A DNA stretch of 64,000 nucleotides from Balanoglossus misakiensis (taxonomy: Eukaryota; Hemichordata). Every line of letters begins with the position of its first letter. The first letter of the stretch is position 1. The notes beneath the pieces are model-generated. The model was not told the DNA's origin. It worked only from the letters and a program-made list of their open reading frames with translations, and ran no database searches. Shown here one piece after another: positions 49,552-62,824 of the stretch. Position numbers and translations under genes: made by a program. The stretch is taken from positions 2,418,001-2,482,000 of the forward strand of contig CM082598.2 in NCBI GenBank assembly GCA_040954595.2. Direction: 5' to 3'.

Positions 49552-52500
49552 ATGATAAGCTTATACACACACACACACAAACAAACAATACATATAGATT
49601 CATATTGTTTGGAATGACGGCTTTAGAATCATACTATTGTCTCACATAAAATAATGTCTGATACTTGATCATTACCAATCAAAGCAAGCTAATTTCCAGG
49701 TCAAAGAACGCTTGCATGATAATTTTGCCCGATTATAATATTCGCATGTCGGCATTCAGTTAGAGCGCCCGCTATTCATATTATTGGAGTTTGTTTGATT
49801 GCTACATATATGCTGGTTTAGTTGAAATGATGTCTCAATTATATACCCTTGACGTAAAGCGGAAACAGCGCCACCTATTGACAATTTACCCCCTCGTTGC
49901 CTGGGTTTTGTGAATTTCAGTACAGATTCCCAAAAATGGTTGTTTTAAATTTACAAAAAATCACATTCACGTACTCACCACTCACTTGTGACATTTTCTG
50001 TTATTTCCATTTTGTTTCATCACTGATAAAAATTACATTTGAAAATAAAACACTTATGCCATAATGCTTAGATTTTTATTTTGATCTTACAAAATTGAAT
50101 GAACAAAACCCCATATAAATTTTGAGTGGGTGTTTACAATTGAAAGCTAGCACTTTTGACTACTTGGTGCGAAATACATCAAGTATCCACGCATATGTAG
50201 GCATTGAACTGTTACTATGGCAACTTGCGAAATAACAACACATTAAAGGCATCAAATATGACACTTGTGTGCATAGGGCCAGTTTTAACTGCTGAGCAAA
50301 CTTGATAATGACACTCTGCAAACACTGAGACCAGGATGGGAAACCCCAAGAGGAAATAGCTGCAATTTCCGGGCAATTGCATCTCTCAATAAGCAAGGAA
50401 TGACATTGAAACAGACATGAAACGCAATCATGGGGGCAGTGGAATGTGAAATTGTTATTACAGAACCGCACAGTGTGAAATGTGGGAAAAAGGAATATTG
50501 CCTGGAATAGAACAATGGGCATACATCTATCTATCCAACTTCCTCTCTATTTCTGTCTCACTCTCTCTCCATCCCTCACTCTCCCTCCCCCTCTCTCTCT
50601 TCACCATGATCCACCTAATCATACAAGTCTTCATTCTTGCGTACTTATATAAATCCTTTCCTTGAACTATCAGCTTTGCTCATAACAGCTTACTTGCATT
50701 CACCATTGACGTCATTGTAAAACAAACCGGCAAATTGTCGCTTTGTCCTCTAAAGATTCCTTCATTCTTTACCTTCACTTTAAGGCGTCATCAACAGTCA
50801 ATAAACTAAACTTCCCTGAAAAGAACGGCTAAAATGGTGTGTGTACGATTGGCTCACACCAGAATGAATTAAAAGCTATAAACAAGGATGCAAGTGTGTA
50901 TATTGCTACTGTCACAAAATATCTCCAACAACACCCTTAAGCAGTTCCATTTGCCGATGTCAATTAACTATGCCAACAAAGACTGTGTTATTCCACGCCA
51001 GTATTATAAACATTGGATCGGTTAATTGAATGAAGGCTCACACTGACTTAAATCAACAGAGAAGATAATAGACATAACAGCTGACAACCAAGGTAGATAC
51101 GATTTTGAAAAGGACAACAACAAGGTCAGTCTGGTTTCATATGGCGAAGCATGAGGACTAGCTTCTCAATTTGTTTTCACGTTGTAGTACAGATGATCAA
51201 CACTTATGTGCTGCTGCATACACAGACCATCCTGTGATGGTGGAGGTGTGCGATGTTATTCCCAGTGCTAGAGATCAAAAATTATGACCCGTATTTACGC
51301 TATGAATTTCTCATTGAAGCCACTAGACTCCTGTTCGACGTAACTTGCTGAGTGACCGCAAGGAAGAAGGCAAAGTTTGAACCTTGACTACAAGGATCAA
51401 ACGATGTAAGTATTGATATCAGAAAACCTCAGCGAGTCATATAAACTGTAACGAGATCATCGCGGCAAGGTTTGTACAACAATAGTCACAGCAAAATTGA
51501 ATGGAAAGATTATATCTGTATACAGAAAGTATAAATTTTATATTGCCTGATAATTGATATGAATTGTGCACAAAATGATGGGGTACATCTGAGAGTTTTA
51601 CCGCGCCATGATTCAGAACGGTGCATGACGTCAGCATTAATTTTCCTCATGCAAATGCGACACCTAGTTCATGGAGGAATTCGCCATCTTCAAAGCGAGC
51701 AGATAACACGCACTTCTGATATTTGCCAAAAAAGGAATGGTTGTTTAACTTAGTGATATTCGTGGAGAAGAATGATGTAAGTATGAAATTATAGCTGCCT
51801 ATACATATGGAGTCTCCGAGATGGCAAATTCTCAACGCAGGTATAAGTTTCGAACTTTCGATCTCAGTGTATGATTTTATCTCGAGTTTTCAGTTGTTGA
51901 CACAACGTATGTTTGACCCTACTTAAGCCTACGCTGATGAAGGTTTTCAGCTAACAAGATCAACAACATGGAAATTCAAGGTAGAAAGTACATATGTTGT
52001 AAGATCCAAGTTCAAAGCTCACGTCAGTTGTTCACTTGTAAACGCAAATGAAATCTATGCTACAATTTCAACAAATGTGATATACATCAACGGCAGACTG
52101 AAATTCCAGGAATAATTTTGATACATTCACACTTCATCTTGTATAATATCAGCTACATCTATCACGCACAACTATTAGCTTTGATGTCAAGGTGACAGTT
52201 GCATGAATATAAAATTTCTGCACAAACTCTTGTATCTGTCTGAACTATTAAAAGTGCTGTATCAAGATGAATCTTGAACCGGATGTTATTTCACTCTAGA
52301 CTAATTCACGGTATCATTTTATCTTCACGTGTGATTTATAACATGTCGAGATGATGAAACTGTATCCTTATAACGAAACTGGATCTAAAGTGTCTGATAT
52401 TTGCTACGCTTCCAACACTATAATCATAAGCGGCCGCAATTTAATCTCCGGATTTCTCCTCCAGTGTCATTCCGTGTGGTCGCTGAAAATAACGCGACGT

Positions 52501-55500
52501 ACTCGAGAAAGTAGTTTTGTTCCTTGAAGTGCGCAGCCCGCATTTCATGTTGGCTGTTGTGACTGAGTGTTTTTATTATCAAGTTGTGTGAAACTGGGGA
52601 TGTGAATTTTGCAATTGGCGGGCTGAAGGTTGTACGGGAAATGATATAATCGCAGATGGATCTTGGTGAACTGTATGGACAACAGATTTTTTCGTTTCTC
52701 AATTGAAAACGGATAGTTCCCATTTTGGAGAAAGGCAATTTTCCACTTCATGTAACATCTAGGGTGTTACTCATTTTAAAGTTCATACAGTATGTGTCAC
52801 CTGCCTATGTAATTTTCTTATCAGATAAAATATTTAAAAAAACTGTTGAGCTGTGGGAATTTCACCATACTCCTTGGAAAGACTTTACGATTCAGTGATC
52901 AAAAACATTATACACGTTGATGGAATCTTCTGCAAAATTACCATGTTGATTGCACCCGTCCTTATGTTTGAAACGACCTCAATATCACAGCAGAGCATTA
53001 AGCGTTGCGTGCATCTGTAGCTGTACGTGCTCTCGATCAAACACTGTCCCCAGCACGCATCTAACAGTACAATTTCCATCCTTGCCGAATGTGATGACTG
53101 CTATGCACAGCGTTTCATCACAAAACATTTTGCCAGTCGATATATTGGACTTAAAACTTAACATCTGTGTCCCGGACTAATGTAATCAGCTAGTGTAACA
53201 AGCGTTATTACTTGAGACAAAGAAATCGCCCAAACAAATTGAACGCATTCACATTACTTCCGCCAATGTGAAAGGCCCAAGAGGTATTGACAAATCTGAA
53301 ACGACAAAAATCAGACCATTCTATCTGAACAGAATAGCCTCACACACCTTTAAATCGATGCTTACATCAACCCAAGAGATGCCGATTGAAGCGTTTCTTT
53401 CTAATTGAATAAAAGCGTTCTAGTCATTTGCTTGAAATTAGTTGTTGTAAAGTGACTTTGACGAGGTCAGTTCATACATCCTGGCGCCTCAGTGAACTGA
53501 AATGCGCGCGCATTGGGGCCATTATTTTAGTATTTGAATTATAATTTTGACTCGAAAGGCCGGCCCTTTGCAATTTTATCGGAATGGAGACATTAGCTCA
53601 ACTTTATAGTATCATAAAATACATTCAGTGAGTGCGATATGTATGTATGCGTGCATGCATCTAGTATGTATGTATGTATGTATGTATGTATGTATGTATG
53701 TATGTATGTATGTATGTATGTATGTATGTATGTATGTATGTATGTATGTATGTATGTATGTATGTATGTGTGTGTGTGTGTCGCTGATAATTTGATATTG
53801 TACAATAACTGAGAACAGTTTCTGTACAAAACGTAGATAATTTCACAAACTAACCAGAACCTGATAGCTGCAGGGGGCGCTGTCTGCCGGTAAATCATCC
53901 TTGCTCCATCTGTTTAAAATAAAAAGAAAATATTGGGTTTATCATAAAAGAAGAGTGATTTACTCTTTGGGAAAGGATTTTTTTCTTACATTTACACTAC
54001 TTATGAACGGTGGAAAGGGGCAGGGAGACTCTGAGACTTTCTGAGGAATGAATCAACACTAGACAATTATTGCAAACATTCCCAAGATACAACACCTTGA
54101 GTCATTTTGTGTATTTATGATTTATCACCACGTTTTTCTCTGTGCCGACTGCATTATCTTGACTCCATCTAACCTTAACCAACAGAGTGCAATAAGTTGT
54201 CGGCTATACTACTCTATACGGTATGTGAAAGGATGTATGCATGGGTATTCAAGAACGAACAGGTTGACGCACTTTGCAGAGAAGAAAAACTCTGCATGGA
54301 CCTTTTCAATGAATTATGATTTTTACTAGTAATAATGCATGCAGTGTGTATGTGCATTGTTGTGTTATATATCTCCCTGCTTTATGGAGTGGTTCATGAA
54401 TAAGGAATAATGTGATATATATTTTAATACCAGGTGACTTAGACATACATAAGACTTTTATTGTAAGGAAAAATTAACGCAATTGGTATGGTGTGTTACA
54501 GTACACAAACATCATGTAGAAACACTGAGACATATAGCATGGATATGTACTGCAATTCCCAATCCCTTATGCATACTGCGAAAAATCAACTTTGACAGGG
54601 GATTGATTGACGTTCACTACTGATGACTTTGATGTGTGTGGCGGGATATAATTCCATTAATATATATGTATGGCTATGTTCATTTGATACTGACAGTGGC
54701 ACTTAGACATTGTTATAGAATGTATTGCTTTGTCCAATTCAGTCTAGATCCCTTTTTATATGTAAGTGACAACTGTTAATGGTAAGGGTTAGAGAGGTGA
54801 TATGTTGAAGTCAAAGATTTAGTCTCTGAGAAATCGAGCATGAAACGCACTTAATTTACTGTTACACCTCATGATGAAGTGATATTGTCATAGCAAGCGT
54901 GAAAATCTACTTCTGAGACTGAAATTGCCATAACGAAATTATAATATTCAATTTGTAACCAGACAGAAAATAAACCTCGTTCCATACGTGTACAAGAAGA
55001 ACCTTATAAGGTTTCATAATAAGCTCAATCAATGATGTGATGCTGATGAAATAACCCTACTATGTTTCGTATAGTTCAACGTACTGTACAGTTTTATAAC
55101 CATGCCTTTTCTTTTTTTCTGCTTCGTTACTATGGTAACGCTCTTCATATATACCTTAGATCACATATGTCTTCCTACATTGGAAATATTCTTTTTCATA
55201 TAACACTGACTGTAAGATACACCATCTACAGAATTATCATCCTCATTATCATAATTATCCTTCGCCGTAGAAAATACTGCTTACATCATAAAAACATGAT
55301 TGACCATTAAACAGTTTGTTGAGGATTTCGACAGATAATTTTGCAACAGAATTAAGTAATCCTTTCCTTTAAGAATGAAATATCATCATGTGATAAAGCA
55401 TACCAGTCAAGTAAACGAAAATATAACAAAAACAAAACAAAATATGACTTTAATGTCAGAACATCAACAGTCATATAAGTCACACGTTTGACTTATGCAC

Positions 55501-55831
55501 ACAGCTTAACAACCGTTGCTAACTGCTTCGCTATTTTCTCATTTAAATTAAATTGCGGTTGAGGTTTCATCTCATGTTGACTCCTGTTCAACAATACACC
55601 AGTTAATTTACTGTGTTTGTTTTCCATGTCCCTCCCCATATGGTTCTGGATTTTGTTTATCTTAGCCGGCTGTTTCCTTCCCTGCAGGGCAGGTCAAAGT
55701 TCACGGGGAAAAGCATATCGCTTCCATCCATCAGCGTACACGACGCTTCCGTAGCTGGGCCCTCCATCGCTGGAATACGCCGTCGTAGTTCATATGCCGG
55801 AGTGTTGTGACTTTTCCCACTGTAACACAGC
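49552..55831. other. Intergenic region between genes D and E
   Basis: 6.3 kb. A short CA repeat follows the gene D stop (about 49563-49580); AATAAA lies at 50044; a CT-rich tract lies at about 50540-50602; perfect CRE octamers lie at 50707 and 51626; and the second TATG microsatellite is here. No gene supported. Confidence 0.65.
53664..53781. repeat. (TATG)n microsatellite with (GT)n tail
   Basis: About 26 copies, then seven GT units. Degenerate ATGT/GCAT units precede it from about 53638. Confidence 0.97.
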
Positions 55832-55916
55832 ATGGATTTCCACATAACGGTTGAGCTGATCTGGCTGGCCATGATGTCGATTTTCGTGGCTTTCGATCAA
55901 CTGACAGCCGGCACCG
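55832..55916 (+). CDS. Gene E exon 1: signal peptide
   Basis: ATG plus 27 codons and one base before GTAAGT. The hydrophobic core is followed by D-Q-L-T-A-G-T, a plausible cleavage region. Confidence 0.72.
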
Positions 55917-58900
55917 GTAAGTTGAAGATCTCTTTCGCCGCCTTTCACAGGCGAGAGGAACTGCGCTATGAATTCACAAGGGGTCCCTGTGTAACGAGGC
56001 CACACGCATTGCTCACCGTTGTTTTATAGCTAATTTCATGCGGCTTATTCTGCTTTTCAAGTCTGCCTAACCGCTCTGGTGTCTCCGCACTTCGAGCATA
56101 TTCAGAAAATAACTACCCCATGCTGTACTGTACAGAGTTAAAGAAACAGAGATTTTAAAAAAACACGAATGGAGTTTTACACAAAGCAGTTTTTCGTTTA
56201 TACATTTGCCGTATTAAATTAGCCGAGATATTAATTGTATTTGCAGCCAGCTTTCTGTGGGTAGAACGCTGCGTGGGCTTGCCAACTCGTACGATCAATG
56301 CCCACGACATACAGTAATTGGATATTGAACCTGCAGTTTGTCAGGCAGTAGACAGAGATCCTAGCTGGCCATGTGGCTCACGTACACTTGCCGTTCCTTT
56401 GAAGGAGGGTAGCAGGACAGATTGCACTCGTAAATATTGCATGATGGGTTATTGGGGTAATGAGGTTTTTATTGGTGTTACAAACCGACCACAACGCTTT
56501 GTCAAGCCATAGAACTTTGGAGGTAGTTAAATAGCAAATAAATCATGGCGATATTGAGGCCACCCAAAATCCCTTGGGTCGTCATGACGCTGATTTCGCA
56601 CATGCTCCGAAAACCCCATTGAAAACTGTAACATTCGAACAACGTGAAGTAGACTGGCATTGGTGGTCAGTTTCCTTATTTATGGTTTCATAAAAGAAAA
56701 TCGCGGAAGTAAAACGAAAGCAAATGACCTACGATATCAAATCAAAACGTGTCAATACAGCCCATTGCCACATTACAGAAGAATAGTATTTAATTGTTAC
56801 GTAACAGACCTTTAACAAACACACTAAAATGACAGAATGACAATAATGTATTTCTACAATGGGGTTCCACTGATTATGATATGATATGATATGATATGAT
56901 ATGGGAAAGTTAAGTTAAACTTAGAGCATTACTTTTCCTGAACGAAATATATTATCAAATGACGTGATGAAACATGAGTGCATCAAAATGCCATTATAAC
57001 TAATTTTAGTCAACCAGCTACTTCCAAGGCTGCAGATGAGGTCCTTGCATGTTATTTTAATAAACACATGCCATATCCAAACGCTAATGAAAAGTTGAAC
57101 AGACTCCCTGGGGCTTTTCATGGACGTACTTGAATGTGCGGCCACTTAACAAACTCATTAGAAATGACATTTTCATTGATTTGTATAATTAGCTTGATGT
57201 TAAGTGGTGTATTTACCTTGGTTTTCAAGAGAATGTTCTCCTTGCACAAGAAGAAATTTGTTCTAATTAAACTATTAAGGCATGCACCAATGCATTAAGT
57301 GAAAAACTGACGCATATCGTACACGTTGTCATTCCCCCATTGGTCAAATATGACATGTATAGTTTGGTCGTTGCTGAAGAAATCGGTGTATTTTACAAGT
57401 TTCTTCAATCTACACCAAAGATATACCCATCAAGGAGATATTCTATAAGATATCATGTTTTATTCACAGAAATGGCAATTTGGGTTTATGTGTGTCTATG
57501 CCTTTCATTAGTAAAATAAATTGTAAAACATTCAGCAAATTCCATAGAATGTTTCACGTTTTTCATAGCGTGTGGTATCGGTAGGGTAGAGAAACCATTT
57601 TGCAAACATCATGTAGAACATGAATATTGGCACGTCAGATCCTCTACTGCGCACGCGTCTATGCCGCGCATGTGCATCACTCATTCCCACTGATTTGCGC
57701 ATGAAAACAATTCCTGCAATTTGCTATTTTTATCTCAAAGCAATGCATGCCACTAACGATCAGCTTACATAAGGTCTCCATGGAGAGAAAGCAAGGAAAT
57801 GTCACAGCCCATCGATAATGTGCCAAATGTCACTCGGTGCTTTTTCATCAAAATTCATACTGCGTTTTTTAAAACAATACATCAAAGGGAAATCAAATCC
57901 TTCGCACCAGTTTTTGTCATATCAGTGCGGCTGCAATCAATAGATTAATCGGTTTAATGGCAGCCAATGTTTTGAAAAATGTAATCCTAGTGTAATCCTA
58001 AACGGATGAAAGCAAACGTCAAACGAAGTTTACATAACGTCGATTCAAATAAATTCTTTGCCCACGGGCGTTATGAGCTGAACAACAAAAAACAAGCGTT
58101 GGGTAAATATTGACTCTGTGACAGCCGTGCATTGATGTCTGTGGTTTACTTTTAGCCTCAGTTCCGACATATCAGATTCATTAAAAAAGCAAACATTCAA
58201 GCCAGATTCGTCATGTCATCCTGGCATAAAACATTGCACATGTTAAGAATCTGTCGACAGATACCGTGTTTCATAGACGCATTCGTAAACAAGCCTTACT
58301 GTAACAATAAAACAGACTGATGAAATCGTGAGACTATGCGACACATGCAACATAAACGTATATCATTTACAAAATATTAATTTGGCATCATTATAAGTGA
58401 TTGTTTCTAAAACTTTGGTATTTATGGATAAAAAGAGTATAAACTGCATGTTAATCATTGCTGTAGTAATGACAAGTGTCTTAGAATTCATCAATGTCCT
58501 TTTCTCTTAATATATTGCTTAATTGGCAATCATGATCTGCCATTTTCATTCGTGTCATGGTATGAGAGATGTTTTTAGCTCGGTAAAGATGTTAACGGAA
58601 TACGTGTGTAATAAAAGATAGAAATCTACAGCCAGACAACCCCGTAAAAAGCATGTGCCATGTACACAGAACAGGCAGTAATGTTAACGTCGATAATTCG
58701 AAGAAATCCATGAGCTGGATAATACCATTATTTATTGCTCATTTTTGAGCACGCATTTGCGCAGAAGGAATGCTGTGCTTTCAGTTCAATAGGTTTGTTT
58801 CAGATCTGTTACAAAATAATTAACATATGGAGACAATGCCCACTAGCTTTTATACATGTAATCTCTGTGTGTCTATAGTGCGAGATCAGATTCGGGTAAT

Positions 58901-60079
58901 AAACTGTTGTTGAAAACAAAATGGCGCACAGTCTCAAAACATCTTTGTTTAAATCTGAAAATTGATTTGTGTGACAATAATAGTAACAGATCTGACGAGA
59001 CGTTATGTCATAGCATCTATGAGAAATCACCCTAAGGCTAACATGTTAAAATATTCATGTTATAGCAATATAAAATGCATGAAGTATATTCGACTAAAGC
59101 CATTGAATATTACATGTTTGACTTTGCAGTTTTCAAGTCGTATGTTCGAGTCTACTGTACCAATTACCCATAATATGGGGAAAATATCTTCAATACAGTG
59201 ATTTCTATAAAAGTAACACGTGTTGCGCACCTATGTCAACATTTCGTTAATTTAATGGAGTTAGTACATCAGCATTGACTGAACAGAAATATCCTCTGAC
59301 GTCTGCTATTGTGGCTGGTGTCACAAGGTTAACCTATTAACAGTGGTTATGGTTTTTGTAACAGCAGAATTCAGCTCTGTATGAGCTGACCTCTGTGATT
59401 AGCTGACACGGTCTTTCTTTGGAAACCACCTCCTGCATTCCATGTGCACAAGCAACTAGACACACATCATTGCGCTAATAGTTGAACGACTTTGTGCACC
59501 CTTCTACGTCACATCAACGTCATCAACATGATAGGAAATTGTGTGCATTCCGACGAAAGGGTGTTGTAGCTGTATTATTCAACTGTATTATAATAGAAGA
59601 ATTCATGATCATGGTGTCAGCGATCAAGATCGTTGGCTATGATAGAAAACAGAAATAAATTTTTGATTAACGAGTCAACTTGCATGTTTGTTTCGCTTAA
59701 AAATGTTGGCAACATTGTAAAGAAATGGACATTATAAACATTTTACTTTTGTTGTAAATGAAAGCAATAATTACAAGAGAAGTATATTTTCATGGCATTC
59801 TAATTCATATAAATATACCGAAGTCACTGGTGATCAACATTACCATTGGTGACGTATTATATTACATATATCATATATGATTAATGGCAACATGCACGCA
59901 TATTCACATTATTTTCTTTTCATCTTGTGCGTTTAGATTATGTGGATAAAATTTCCCCTGAAGAGAGGCTACACAACGACTTATTCAAAGACTATTCGAA
60001 GGCAGCGAGACCCGTAGGCAACAGTAGCCAGCCTGTGTTTGTGTTCCTGTATCTGACTCTAAATCAAGTGATCGATGTG
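55832..60079 (+). CDS. Gene E: 5' end of a fifth nAChR-like subunit gene (partial)
   Basis: Two exons, 55832-55916 and 59937-60079, join in phase 1 like exons 1 and 2 of genes B-D. The first encodes a signal peptide with a hydrophobic run (L-I-W-L-A-M-M-S-I-F-V-A-F). The second encodes E-E-R-L-H-N-D-L-F-K-D-Y, then A-R-P-V-G-N, a possible glycosylation site N-S-S, and the family ending L-N-Q-V-I-D-V before GTAAGT. The N-terminus looks closer to a conventional nAChR subunit than genes A-D do. I found no 45 bp or 110 bp exon between 60080 and 64000, so the rest should lie to the right. Intron 1 is 4.0 kb. Confidence 0.78.
55917..59936. other. Intron 1 of gene E (4.0 kb)
   Basis: Non-coding apart from the ATGAT repeat; no coding frame of note. 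Confidence 0.65.
56876..56903. repeat. (ATGAT)n pentanucleotide repeat
   Basis: Five and a half exact copies, in intron 1 of gene E. Confidence 0.95.
59937..60079 (+). CDS. Gene E exon 2
   Basis: 143 bp after TGCGTTTAG, before GTAAGT; 47 codons plus two bases. R-L-H-N-D-L-F-K-D-Y and A-R-P-V are strongly nAChR-like. Confidence 0.85.
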
Positions 60080-60885
60080 GTAAGTACGTTCATTATTTAG
60101 ATAGCGTTAAAAATGATGAGGCTGTAATGCCCATCGATCGCGTTTTCCGTAACTGTCCCCAGTTAGTGTAGCAAAATAGATGGTTCATTAGAAGGCTTGG
60201 CTGGACTCTCTGCTTTTCATCCTTTCACCACTGTAACCAGGGCGGTGTTTTGGGGAATAATAATATTTTACTGGAAAGCTTTTCCAATGATGATGTAAAT
60301 TCTGTTTAAAAAGTAAAATACGTCAAACAATAATTAGTCTGATAAGTAGCAGCAGCCGTTTTACTTTCCCTACATCAAGATAAAATTTGGAAATATGAAC
60401 TAGAATGGCCAGCGTTTACGGCATATGTTGTTCACGGCAAACAAACTAAGTCCGCACTACGAGACAAGTATTCAACTTCACATCTCCTCTGTGAATGACA
60501 CGTACTGCAGTCAATCCAATTCGATCGCTTCACTAGGTCAGAGTATTTTGAACAGTTGTTTGATTTTCCGATAAATTACATTTTAAACAAGTTAACCTGT
60601 GACCCCGAGTTAGTATGAATAGACATGCCGCGCGTCGAATAATAGGTTGTCTGCACGCTGTCACGCTAGCTTCGAGGTGTATAGCGGTTATGATGATTGC
60701 GAAGAAGACTTTGTTAAGCAATCCAATAAATGGAAATATATAGTTAATCACACAGCGGGAAGGTAGTAGTCGTTTAAGGGGTATATTTACGTATTATCTG
60801 TATTCAAATAATTCAAACGCTCTCTTCTCTATCACTGCCAATCTGTCATCACTTGCACATCATCTGTCTGTCTGTGTATGTGTGA

Positions 60886-60944
60886 ATGTATGTATGTATG
60901 TATGTATGTATGTATGTATGTATGTATGTATGTATGTATGTATG

Positions 60945-60977
<33 letters not shown>

Positions 60978-61085
60978 TGTATGTATGTATGTATGTATGT
61001 ATGTATGTATGTATTGTATGTATTGTATGTACCGGTATGTATGTATGTATACAAATGAATATGTATGTATGCATGCATGCATGCA
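60886..61085. repeat. Compound (TATG)n microsatellite
   Basis: A pure block to about 60973, then blocks broken by AAATTG, TTG, ACCGG and ACAAATGA insertions, ending in a few GCAT units. Frames across it are artefacts. Confidence 0.96.
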
Positions 61086-62804
61086 CATTATAATCATATT
61101 ACATATTTGCTAAGCTTTATTTGTCCTGACTGACTCAGCCTATCATGGACTACCTTTCTCTTTGGCGTCTACTGTACGCCCGTCACTTCAAGCCGACCCC
61201 TCTGATGTTGAATTAACGCAAGTTACACTTAGACATGACACAGCAGAGGTAGATGGATTGACTTCAGTTAGAACAACTCTTTAAGCGTCCTCCTAGATGA
61301 CGTCAATTCTAGGTTGACAGGAAATGAGGCTGCCGTCAGAATTCGTTTACTTTCTCGTCCCATCTGTCTCGTTGTACACAACCCAGTGTTTTACTTTTAG
61401 AAGTACACTCGCCGCTGGTGAAAACTCGCAAATGAAAAGTCTGGCTGTTTGCACACCATATTGATGTCGACCCTGAGTAAGCGTCAGTGTTTTCATTGAG
61501 CAATCTGTCAAACGCAGTTTAATCATGGGCACCTTAGGCATGTCAGCTTTCTGTGGTGTGTTCTGGGCGGGAAGGTCATGGGACATTAACTTGGAAATGG
61601 GGGGAACTAAAGAGCAAATTGTGCCTTGTGTACATGTATTTTGGAACCAGTTCTAAGGGAGATTTTCATTATATATCGAGTGGGGTGAGTCACTTGGAAT
61701 AGTCACATTTTGCAAACAGTGGTTTAAACAGTATGTCTTGGAAATTTCAATAAATTTTTATGATATGGTCAGGTTGCATACGACATTCAGCTCACCTTTT
61801 CCATGACCAACTGCCATGATCTTTCTCCTCACACCCTTTTCTTAACAACTGAAACCTCCCTAACGCGATCTTTCCACGAACGCAATCCCTTTCGATAATC
61901 GCCGTGGAATCGAGTTGAACTATTCTGGCACACTAAATGACCAAAGGTTAACTTCCAGAGGACAAAAAATAACAGCCTCATAAATCCATGAAATCGTTTA
62001 CCTGGTGATTTGCTATGTTTCTCTCCATTTTGCATCGAGCTGATATAAAACACACCATTCAGCTTACGAAATAACCAACGTCACGGAAAATTCAGTTTTC
62101 AATGGTATTAATAATAACCAATCAACTGTGATGTGGTGGTTTCCGTAATTTTTCAGGGGATAATCTCATTTTATATATTTATATATCCCACTGACATTCA
62201 GATACAATAGTCAGTGCTGCAAGGTATAACGTCAAGGCCGATAAGCACGTCATAGTGCCAATCTTAAATCACACCATCAACATGCTTGAATGAACCGTGC
62301 ACCTTTTCCTCGACACACTTGAAATAGTTCAGTATACTCAGTTCACAAGATGACAAGTACGCGAGAAATTAAGTCAGGTTACCACACAAGAAAACTTTAA
62401 AAGCGTTTTGAAGTACCAGTTTAATTCCAGGCCTATTTCGATTAATCTGCATTCTGGGTACTGCTCTCTTTATAGTGTCATAGAAAATAGCGATCAATCT
62501 ACATACGTGCCCAGAAGGTGAAATGTATTGGTGGATGGATAAAATTACGTCAACCAATTTTCCTACTGTTTAGGGACCTTCTTTATGTGTCAGGAGGCAA
62601 GGCTCGATTAATCGCCTCAGCCTACATTGAAAGTGCTTTGAGCAGTGCACTATCCAGTCATGATGAAGAGTAAGTCATAGACTTGTAGTTTGTATATCAT
62701 CAATTACACTTTGCTGTCAGCTATAAGCTTATACGTTGGAGATTTAAGGCTCACAAGTAAGGGGTAAACAGAATGTTGTTGTCATATGACAATAATTTCA
62801 AACG

Positions 62805-62824
62805 TCTCTCTCTCTCTCTCTCTT
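62805..62824. repeat. (TC)n repeat
   Basis: Ten TC units followed by TTTTTCTC. Confidence 0.9.

Noticed and set aside
50160-50522. Cys-rich minus-strand frame of 120 codons
   Set aside because: A C-x3-C then C-N-C pattern faintly recalls DEG/ENaC channels, but spacing is off by a residue, there are no flanking family motifs, and no exon boundaries are evident.
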